This document shows, piece by piece, positions 55,648-64,000 of a stretch of DNA of 64,000 nucleotides (within the stretch, counting starts at the first letter, position 1; each line of letters opens with the position of its first letter). The stretch covers positions 12,019,501 to 12,083,500 of the forward strand of contig NC_085129.1 of the NCBI RefSeq assembly GCF_030269925.1, in the 5' to 3' direction. Source of the stretch: Bombyx mori. Lineage: Eukaryota > Arthropoda > Insecta > Lepidoptera > Bombycidae. The notes below the pieces were generated by a model, which saw only the letters and a program-made list of their open reading frames with translations, searched no databases and was not told where the DNA came from. Made by a program: the position numbers and the translations under genes.

Positions 55648-55957
55648 GTATTGTTACAATGGCTGCCCCACCCTTCAAACCGAAACGCATTACTGCTTCA
55701 CGGCAGAAATAGGCAGGGTGGTGGTACCTATCTGCGCGGACTCACAAGAGGTCCTACCAGCAGTAATTACGTAAATTATAATTTTGCGGGCTTGATTTTT
55801 ATTACACGATGTTATTCCTTCACCGTGGAAGTCAATCGTGAACATTTGTTGAGTACGTATTTCATTAGAAAAATTGGTACCCGCCTGAGATTCGAACACC
55901 GGTGCATCGCTCAACACGAATGCACCGGACGTCTTATCGCTTAGGCCACGAAGACAT
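55648..55957 (-). repeat. Bm1-like SINE, right piece with complete head
   Basis: The piece resumes at TATTGTTACAATGGCTGCCC and continues to the complement of the tRNA-like head, with TTCGAACACCGGTGCATCGC and TATCGCTTAGGCCACGAAG. Compared with a full copy, about 120 bp between the left and right pieces are missing. Confidence 0.8.
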
Positions 55958-55984
55958 CAATAACACTAAACTAAACTAAACACT

Positions 55985-56525
55985 AATTTACAGAAGGCTG
56001 TTGCCCATTGCTGCTCCGGTGAATCTCTTACGTCGCCTTTTACGATACCCCAGGAGGAGGTAAGGTAGTGTGGTACTGTTTTAGGCAACAATACACAAAA
56101 GGCTCCATTTCGAAAACAGCTGCACGACACGAGAACCATCTATCTCATCGTGGCCGCCAGTAACTACATTCCCGATCCTGCGGACCGAATGATGAACAGT
56201 CGACATCGCCCTGAGCACGTCATTTCTGATCCTTCCAATACACTAACGGTGCTTTTGGGTACCTCAAACACCGGCCATCGTTCTCGTCGAACCCGTCGCT
56301 GGAGACCAAGGGCTCGGCGAGTAAATTAACCCAGAGACACAGCCCACTAATTTTTTAGTCGGATCTTCTGTCGCGTTTCCAATCCGATGGTAGATTCCGG
56401 AAAGCACTGCTCTTGCTACGATCAATGTTAGCAATGTCGTCAGGTTTGAGCCCCGTGAGCTCACCTACTCGCTCGGTTATGCTAGCATAGCCTCTCAAGG
56501 CTAGGCTTAGGTAGGGAAAAAAATA
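55985..56525 (+). repeat. LINE family C, longest copy, sense, with A tail
   Basis: The copy contains GGTGCTTTTGGGTACCTCAA, CGTTCTCGTCGAACCCGTCG, AGAGACACAGCCCACTAA, TTGCTACGATCAATGTTAGC, TGAGCTCACCTACTCGCTCG and TTAGGTAGGGAAAAAAAT. The 5' part (from about 55985) goes beyond the other copies and shows that family C is the 3' region of a longer LINE. No reverse-transcriptase motif is left. Confidence 0.6.
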
Positions 56526-57717
56526 CAATAGGCAATAATGCTCATCTCGTTCCAAAAGACAAATCATTAAATTGGCATGATAAAATGAAAAGTATATGAA
56601 TGTGAATGAGCTATATTTATTCAAACTTGAGATACATTTCTTTCAAAATTTTATTGCCTCTGTTGTAATAGTAAAATGTACTATTATATAAGATGTTTTA
56701 ATTATCTACCCTATAAATCTATATTTCAAATTGTAATAAAAATAAAATTTCGCAGAAAACTTTTAAAATTACGAGATTGACAAATAATTAAAAAAAATAC
56801 TGCCTATATTTTCAAAATACATTTTCGGTGGTTTAATTGAATACAAATTAATACTAATTCAACGCTCACACTTAAAATTCACTCATTGTATTTGAGAAAG
56901 GTTAAATGAGAAAGTTAACTTTTGGCACTTGAACCCTAAGAAGGGTTTTTGGTAAACACCAATTTACGTGATTCCATTAGAGATTTATTACATCAAATTG
57001 CATTTATATTAAAGACGTTAGTATAAAAATATGTAATCTTATGTACAAAAATAACATTATCTATCATAAAATTTTCTAAAATAGAATTTAACTCTATTTA
57101 AAACCATTCATGTATTATAATAATTCATTTTGTCAAAATAATAGCTCTTTAAGTTAGTTTTAATGGTGTCCATTACACTAGATAAATACTAAAATACTTT
57201 TTACCTTTAGCAAAAAGTACCATTAACTTAAAATTTGCATTGTATCGTTAACCGATGATTACACAATAAGTTTATTACCTTGGCCTGCTATCCTGATCAG
57301 GATCAACAGGATAATAAATCATTACTCTAATTTTTACGTCTATCTATTTAAACTTGTTTTTTTTTTGCTTTTTATCTATATTTATTTTATACTAAAAATA
57401 AGAAGAATAGGCCAGAAAACATACTACTATTATTAACAGTATTAAGTAAAATTTTAATACTTGTGAATGATACTTACATGAGTATGATTATAACTAAATC
57501 TTTATTTACTTTTGAAAAGAGGCGGTTTCCCATGGCGGATGATGTTGCGGACAGAAGCGTATCAAAAACCGTCGTAGCTTCAAGAAGTGCATTATAGGGA
57601 TACTTTTTTATCTTTTATCTTTTTGTCTTTAGTAATTTTATTCGTAAAGCCCCGATGTGCGACGATCTGCAAAATCATGTACCTTGGGAAACCGCCGTTA
57701 CAAAACTATTATATATA
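56526..57717. other. AT-rich stretch downstream of LBR
   Basis: No exon recognised. The reverse complement of AATAAA at 57637-57642 could be the polyadenylation signal of the lamin B receptor gene, about 320 bp after its stop codon. Confidence 0.4.
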
Positions 57718-57920
57718 TTTCAAACGGTGGGTTGTCTTGTGAGCTCCCACAGGCAGGTACCACTATCCTGCCTATTCCTACTCCTACCGTAAACAGCAAT
57801 GCGTTCCGGTTTGAAGAGCGAGCCAGTCGTTATACTAATAAATTTAGACTCCGATCCCATGCCTCAAGTTCGGTGGCCATTACTTATTAATGTATGTAGG
57901 GCTTAAGAAAAAAAAAAATT
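57718..57920 (+). repeat. Bm1-like SINE, diverged
   Basis: GGTGGGTTGTCTTGTGAGC, GGCAGGTACCACTATCCTGC, GCGTTCCGGTTTGAAGAGC and a final A run give the SINE order with many substitutions. Confidence 0.6.
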
Positions 57921-57962
57921 AAACCTAAGCGAACGGTCGTCACCCATCTGTGGCTTAAAAAA

Positions 57963-60900
57963 TTACAGTATTTTTGGTATGACAACCGAAGGCACACGGT
58001 TGCAATATCTTTGCCATGCGGCACCGTAACGTCTCTTACATCTGTCATGATCTCGCCAGGAACGATGCAACAATATTAAAATAGTTAAAAAGGCTGGGGC
58101 GGAGGCAATATACCGTCCAGAAAGAAGCCCGGGCAACGATAAAGCTATATGAATCAATATATCGCCCGTGTAGTTCGGGTGACGCAGGAATCCCCACATG
58201 TTGGACACGAGAAGTTTCTTACCGTGGAAAGTCGGCATTGAATCTACGTCTGAAAAAAAACGACGATTTTAACGTTTCACAATATACTTGATAACGCTTA
58301 AACTAAATTCAATATAACGGGAATCAAACACATAATCTATATATAGATAAAATGAATTGCTGTTCGTTAGTCTCGCTAAAACTCGAGAACGGCTGGACCG
58401 ATTGGGCTAATTTAGGTCTTGAATTAATTGTGAAAGTCCAGGGAAGGTTTAAAAGTTTTAGATAAATGTGAAATAGCTCAGAATTAAATAAATAAAAATA
58501 ACAATTTTGTTTTTCCTTTAATGTGTCCCCCAAAAGTTTATGTATTTTATTTATCGATTGAGGCACTACGAAGTCTGCCGGGTCAGCTAGTAAATGATAA
58601 TTTTGATTTAACTTGAGGTTTTCTTAAAAAACAGTTTATTGACGTAATGTTTGAATTTAAAAAAAAAAAAGCATTCCGATTTCTTCGATAAAAACATCTA
58701 ACAAAACTAAAAACTCGTAATTAAACCACATAGACATAGATTATACGAGGCTGACTACCTATTTGATTCGATGTGTGAATTAAAGATGTGTGTTCGCCCT
58801 ATAACAAACAGTTAAGTAATGTAAAGCCTTGGATAATGCTAAGCGTATATTAATTCAGTTCCTACTGCTAGAGCCGAGAGTTCACTTGTTATGTTAATAT
58901 AACTATTTATAGTGTTTTCAGATGTAAATCGAGAACATTCAAATTATAATTAAATTAATGGTGTCTCTTAGGAGGAAATAGTGATGTTTAACAAGCTTTT
59001 CTCTTGAGGAAATAGTGATGTTTAAAAAGCTTTTGAAAGGTTTGAACAGATGCCCATCAACGGGACCTTTAAAAGCAATTTAGCATCTAGTACAACACGT
59101 CCGATTAAATTGAAGATTCTTACGCGGATTACACACTGATGATAATGCAATTATTATACTCGTATGACTTTGGCTTAATTACAATAAGATAGAAAAGTTA
59201 AATGTCATTTTTAGCTCGTCTTGCCATTAAGCCGTGTCTTTTATGATTTCTAAACCATATTTTTGAATTAGAACAGACGACCACACGTCTAAAATATGAA
59301 GTAAAGTGCATCAAATTCTAATTTTAAAAGACTTTTGCTAAACCTATTTCATATTTATGAAACTAAATGACTCACGGGGAAATTAACTAAAGATCCGCCT
59401 AGTTTTAAAGGAACCAGAGGTAAATTGAGGTCAGACTCGATTGGAATAATGTACATAGCTGTAACAGAAGTAAGTAGGCAGGACCAATACTCCTGTATGA
59501 GGTAACAACTCATTTTACCACCAGCAAAGAGCAAATAAACAAATATATCATAAGAATTCAATCTACGTGATTTACGATTTTCACATAGTAGCCAACTATT
59601 CTATAGCACATGAGAGGCCGTCAGCGCAAGTGGCATAAGCTTACCTGAGCATACTATAGTAAGTATGAAGACAATGAGGTCTGAATTTACCATAGGCAAA
59701 AACAAATGTTGACAAAGCCATCTGTTATCTATGGACAAAACTGGGGATAGGCCGTTTTTGCATCAAAATATATTGTTTTAGATAAATTGCAATATAGTAG
59801 AACCACAAATATGAAAAAATGTAGGATAGGCCACTTTTGTGCTGACAGCCTCATATCATAGTTACATAGTTAGCACATAGTGAAGTTGATGGACTGTCTA
59901 CTATTTCCTATTTGTAATTAGCATTAAAATTAAATAGCAAGTTATTAGAAATGATACTAATTGAATATAGTATTAGAAACATATTTTTAAGCGACTTACT
60001 TGCCAAGCTGGGTTGAAGAGGGTTTGTCCTGAATTCATGTTTAATGTTGTTACTAACCAGCATTACAAAGAATCCCAATGTGAATAAGAGACAAGCGAAG
60101 ATCAAAGCATTAGTTGATAACATTACATTATTATCCGCTACATATTTAGATATTGAAGTAAAATAATAGGGATAGAGAGCACTAGAGACAATCTGAAGGT
60201 AACCCAGCCCTTCTGACTGCCAATAGAAAGTACTAGTTATTTTATATTCTCGTAAAATAAAACTCAGTGCGTATATGATTTGCATCAATGAAAAAATCAG
60301 AATTGTCGGTTGAAAATGCAATTTGTTCAGGATCTCTTTGTAGTTTTCTAAGGTTAGCGTATCGTTTTTATCCAGTTGAAGTTGAAGGCCACGTGAGAAT
60401 ATAATCAATGTTAAAATCAACTGAAAGAGAAACAGGTTTTTATAACATTACATAACATAATTGGTTAACATTCATAAATGTAACTTCCAAGGTTGTTTGA
60501 TTATATTGTGGTATTTTCCTCAGCATGTACTTATTGATATTATAACTTCAATTGTTTAATAGTAGAATACACTTGAGCACAAACAGAGCATATTAGGTAC
60601 TATGAAAATAAATAGCACTAAATTATAAAAATGGTATGTATACTCACAGATGTGATATTAGAGATTCTGGAGATCAAAATTTTCATATTCAATCCCTTGA
60701 TGTGAGGATGAATTTCACAACCCATGAAAAAATCATACAATATATAGCCAGTTTTACCATATGCATTCAACTCTTTCTCCTGCAGTCCTTTGCTTTTGAG
60801 ATACAAAATAATACTCAAAAAAATGGCCAATATATAAGAAATCATAGAAAGTTGTATAAATTCATTTATGAGGATATTCTTGTTTGTTACTTTCAAGTAA

Positions 60901-61961
60901 TCAAATAAAAATACTGCATTTACAGTAAATAATGAAGCAGAAAATCCATTAAAACAATATTTTCTATCAGTACCATCCATGCCATCAGCTATCGTTCCCA
61001 TTACAGGCACAGCTAAAAACACTGATTGTACAAGAATCTGGGCAATGATGAAGGCAAGAGAATTATAACTGAACCATGGTGTGAAAGCCTTAAGTTTTGC
61101 TACATCTATACTAGTAGAGCATTTATTGCTACATGAAATAAGTATAGCAAACACTGTGATTGGTATGAGGAAAATTAAAATTGCTGAGCCCAATCTCCCA
61201 CCAAATTCCCATTTGCTTGATATTTGTTTCAAAGTGCTAACACTGCTTCTGATTGGTGTAGCCAGCTTCCTTGTAATTGGCCTTGATTTACTCTCATCCT
61301 CTGAACGTTCCTCATCTGAAAATGTGTCAACTGATTTGCTCTTACTAACTGATTTAGTCACACTATGTCTGCCCATACTGTGTATACCATCAGCAGTATC
61401 ATGTTCAAATCTGTCAATAAAATCCCGAAGTCTACTCGATCTACGTGGGGGTAATTCTTCAACAGACCTTCTGTTTCTAAGATTGTGATAATTTTTAGAT
61501 TCTACTCCATTCACACTTTCTATTATAATCTGGCTATTAGTCGATGTAACATCTCTCAACGTATAATCCATTCGTCTGTTACGAGCATTGCGTAGGCTTT
61601 CAAAATTGGCAGTCAAATCTTCTAGTTTAATAGACAAATTGGATTTTAAAGCTGGGCGTTTTGAAGGTGATTGCCGAACCACTTCTGGTGCTACCTCGGC
61701 TGTAGGCTTTACCTCTTTAGGAGCACGAGCAGGAGACTTGCGAGCAGAAAAATTGGTTGGGGTTTTTCGGCTAGGCGACTTTCTTGTTGGAGTTCTTTGG
61801 TTGGGCGATTTTTTAGCAGGATGCGCAGGAGATACCTTCCTTGCTCGAGGGGAGTTTTTTCGACTTCTGGCGGGAGAACGAGACGGCGAAACTCTTTTCT
61901 TTGTCTGCACCGGACTTGTCTCCCGAACACTCAATCTAATTCTACCACTACGAGTAGACAT
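57963..61961 (-). CDS. LBR: Lamin B receptor homologue, three exons, 673 aa
   Basis: LBR is an inner nuclear membrane protein that ties heterochromatin and the lamina to the envelope. Exons on the - strand are 61961-60648 (438 codons), 60420-60000 and 58249-57963, with GT-AG borders and matching phases. Residues 1-115 are very basic and rich in SP and RKS motifs, as in LBR tails that bind lamin and chromatin; 116-255 are polar, with SKSKS and acidic stretches. Membrane segments start at about 257 (LGSAILIFLIPITVFAILIS). The rest is a sterol-C14-reductase-type domain: GYILYDFFMGCEIHPH near 405-420, SNMWGFLRHPNYTGD and LLHRSWRDHDRCKRRYGAAW with YC near the end. The family signature normally has N-P-R after the G-x-E/L part; here it is H-P-H. 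No Tudor-type start is evident. The AG-proximal ATG at 61961 is the first in frame and is preceded by AT-rich leader. Confidence 0.92.
58336..58590. mobile_element. Possible non-autonomous Helitron in an LBR intron
   Basis: The piece starts TCTATATATAGATAAAATGA after an A and ends GGGTCAGCTAG before a T. TC at the 5' end, CTAG at the 3' end and insertion between A and T fit Helitrons. The inner text (TTCGTTAGTCTCGC, GAGAACGGCTGGACCGATTG, ACGAAGTCTGCCGGGTCAG) is familiar to me from dispersed insect repeats. The required 3' hairpin is weak, so the class is uncertain. Confidence 0.4.
58972..59034. repeat. 34-bp tandem duplication
   Basis: GAGGAAATAGTGATGTTTAA occurs at 58972 and 59006, each followed by (C/A)AAGCTTTT. 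It lies in the second LBR intron. Confidence 0.85.
59615..59851. mobile_element. 237-bp MITE-like element in an LBR intron
   Basis: The left end AGGCCGTCAGCGCAAGTGGC and the right end read inwards AGGCTGTCAGCACAAAAGTG form imperfect inverted repeats of about 22 bp. GGATAGGCC appears twice inside. It has no frame and no clear target duplication. Confidence 0.5.
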
Positions 61962-62653
61962 ACTGTAATATTAACCGAGTATCACTAATTTGTTCTAAAA
62001 TTAACATCAGAACCACACGCAACGAATATATTCGTTACCCGCCGTCGCTATGAATTCCTTGACCATCGATTAATTACTAAAAAAAACTGATGCTAAATGT
62101 CTCTGGATTTTAATTAAGAAATTTTAATTCATTTGTTCAAAATTAATCACAAAAATATTATCAGAAGTAACACAATATTGACACCAGACAACAACAAACC
62201 GTCTCTCGGATACAAATACAGAAACACTAACGAAGTAACGAAGCCACGCATCAACAAGATAGAATGAAATTCAAATAATGTTGTGTGATTGGCTCAATTT
62301 TTCTGTTGATCTTTTTGAAATGTTTTGTTTCTTTTTTTTTAAGTTAAACGAAAGAGACAGGTTGTTTTCATTTTGATGGTCATGTTGGTAGTTCCGTTCT
62401 CTTGTCAATCACTTTCATAATATCCGGCCGGAGCTTCTTATTTCATGAGTAGATAGGTAGGTAGTAGAGAAGTATACCTCAAAATGTTAAGTAATTTCGA
62501 TAGAATTAGGTAATTTTAAAATCCATGAAACTTACAAGCCTATGATATATACAACATCGGGAAATAGAACACACACTTGACTCTAATTACCTACTAAGGC
62601 AAAGCGTTTTGATTGCATCTCGCCACGACGCTCTATACAGATTTATAATATTA
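61962..62653. other. Upstream region of LBR
   Basis: Contains the likely LBR promoter and 5' untranslated region (61962-62250). I recognise no TATA box. No other gene is seen. Confidence 0.4.
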
Positions 62654-63118
62654 TTTTTTCTCCTACCTACGCCGAAAGTTCGGTTTTCCTCCCGCTGTAC
62701 AGGGAAGAAAGTGTAACTTTTCCTCCCTGGGTACAAGTGCGCATGCGCGATAATGTATACGTCTGCTCTCACGCACCTAAAATTCTCCGCCATTGTTGTG
62801 CTCGGGTTATTTGCAATATTGTGTTTAGTGTAAAAGTGAAATAAACAAAAGGAAAAAATATTTAATAGTGAAGTATTAAATAAAGATGAGTTCATCAGAC
62901 AGTTCTTATTCAATTAGTAGTACCTAGTTTACTTAAAAATTAAAAAACAGTTAAATTGTTTTTTTAAGAGTAAGGGGGGGCTCCGCCCCCTACCCCTGCC
63001 AGGGCTTCACCCCTGGACCCCGGCTCGGTACTCCACAAACTTTCGGCCTGGTAGGAGAAACAATAGCATGTGCACCGCGGGAAAAAAGTAGGACATTTTC
63101 TCCCTTGGTGCACAATGT
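62654..63118. mobile_element. Unclassified inverted-repeat element with GC hairpins
   Basis: TTTCTCCTACCTACGCCGAA at the left and the complement TTTCTCCTACCAGGCCGAAA ending at about 63062 form an inverted pair. Next to each lies a hairpin-capable stretch: TGTACAGGGAAGAAAG with CCTCCCTGGGTACA (62695-62735) and GTGCACCGCGGGAAAA with TCTCCCTTGGTGCAC (63070-63114). Between the arms are GGGGGGCTCCGCCCCC (62977-62992) and CCAGGGCTTCACCCCTGG (62998-63016), two more hairpins. A short frame from ATG 62886 (MSSSDSSYSISST, then TAG) could be the start of an old transposase. Class unknown. Confidence 0.45.
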
Positions 63119-63138
63119 ACTATTAATATAATATAATT

Positions 63139-63966
63139 GTTCCCCAAGGCTCTCATTTGGGTCCTCTACTTTTTAATGCATTCATCAACGACATTGGCTC
63201 GTGTTTTCTTAGCACAAAGTTCTATATGTTCGCCGACGACTTAAAATTCTTCAGGAAAGTAAACTCATCTCTTGACTCTGAATTATTGCAGAGGGATTTG
63301 GATAGTTTGTTTGGTTGGTGCAGTGCGAATGGCATGAGTCTGAATATCAGTAAGTGATGACGCTCATTTTCCCGAACGTATTATATTAATGGTGCACCAC
63401 TATCTGAGGTAGACTCTATTAGGGATCTGGGTGTGACCATTGATAGTAAGCTCCAATTCAGCACACATATTGAGAATATTACCAAAAAGAGCTTTAAAAC
63501 ATTGGGATTTATATTTCGCAATTGCAAAGATTTCAAAAAACCAAACACTAAGATCACAATTTATAATGCTCTCGTACGCAGTACCTTAGAATATTGCTGC
63601 ATTGTGTGGAGGAACCCTTACTATGAAATATACAAGAAACGATTGCAAAGTGTCCAGAAACTGTTTCTATGGTACTTGTCTTACAACTACAATCTGTGTA
63701 GGAAGTTACCCAGCTATGAAGATAGACTTTGCCACTTTAATTTAGACTCTCTTCTTAACCGGAGAAAACTAATGGGGGGTATATTTGTGTACAAATTAAT
63801 TCATGGAATAACCGACACACCTAATCTATTAACCCAGATAAAAATATCAGCCCCTAAGTACCTACCAAGAACGAAGAAATATAAACCGTTTATAAGAAAG
63901 CCCGTTCGTTTGAATTTAGGCGCTTACTCTCCCTTAAACAGAATCCTTTGGGACTACAATACCTAG
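63139..63966 (+). pseudogene. Truncated, broken reverse transcriptase of a non-LTR retrotransposon
   Basis: The fragment starts inside the reverse-transcriptase domain at VPQGSHLGPLLFNAFINDI, followed by the catalytic FADD (MFADDLKFF) and WCSANGMSLNISK. Two stop codons (TGATGA, 63355-63360) interrupt it; the frame resumes nearby with INGAPLSEVDSIRDLGVTID and continues through the thumb-like C-terminal part (ALVRSTLEYCCIVWRN) to TAG 63964-63966. The 5' half of the ORF, including the endonuclease, is absent, as in 5'-truncated LINE copies. The style is Jockey/CR1-like and differs from the GC-rich R1-clade element of this window. It is not functional. Confidence 0.85.
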
Positions 63967-64000
63967 GCGGCACTGAACATTTCGGGAATTAACGAAGTGA

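Noticed and set aside
62587..62913. 108-codon ORF on the - strand near the right edge
   Set aside because: It runs antisense through the hairpin-rich element and has no domain.

Overview
The window is nuclear DNA of a lepidopteran insect, most likely the silkworm Bombyx mori or a close relative. The reasons are many copies of a tRNA-headed SINE that I recognise as Bm1-like, long AT-rich non-coding stretches, GT-AG introns, insect-type SUMO, KChIP and lamin B receptor proteins, and an R1-clade non-LTR retrotransposon. No bacterial-type operon, CRISPR array or rRNA gene was seen.

Host genes. A Kv-channel-interacting-protein-like calcium sensor lies on the + strand. Its four visible exons run from 33869 to 48376, and its first exon was not found. 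One roughly 13.3 kb intron of this gene (34064-47334) contains a complete three-exon SUMO gene on the same strand (43666-44678, 91 aa). A lamin B receptor homologue of 673 aa in three exons lies on the - strand (57963-61961). From 1 to about 33.8 kb I found no convincing host exon. That stretch is intergenic or distal-intron DNA filled with mobile elements.

Mobile DNA. The most complete element is a 6.6 kb R1-clade retrotransposon (20536-27130, - strand). Both ORFs are open, the stop and start overlap as TAATG, it has a poly(A) tail, and a 12-bp target duplication shows that it sits inside an older LINE 3' end. Other elements are: an IS630/Tc1/mariner transposon with perfect TIRs and a frameshifted transposase (9164-10479); a 1020-bp non-autonomous element with hAT-like 8-bp target duplication (30770-31789); a 179-bp hairpin MITE (42736-42914); a family of short inverted-repeat elements with an AATTAAAAC-type end; a TIR element at 29751-30310; MITE- and Helitron-like pieces in an LBR intron; a broken reverse-transcriptase fragment at the right edge; and about 20 Bm1-like copies plus two LINE 3'-end families in both orientations.

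Recent rearrangement. A 1.8 kb segment (51365-53173) is repeated almost exactly at 53837-55647. The second copy interrupts a Bm1-like SINE, which loses about 120 bp at that place. Short perfect tandem duplications occur at 39131-39250, 46396-46550 and 58972-59034.

The three host genes act in different systems: neuronal calcium sensing, protein modification, and inner nuclear membrane/lamina anchoring. Their proximity suggests no joint pathway; the nesting of SUMO in the KChIP intron is the main arrangement of note.
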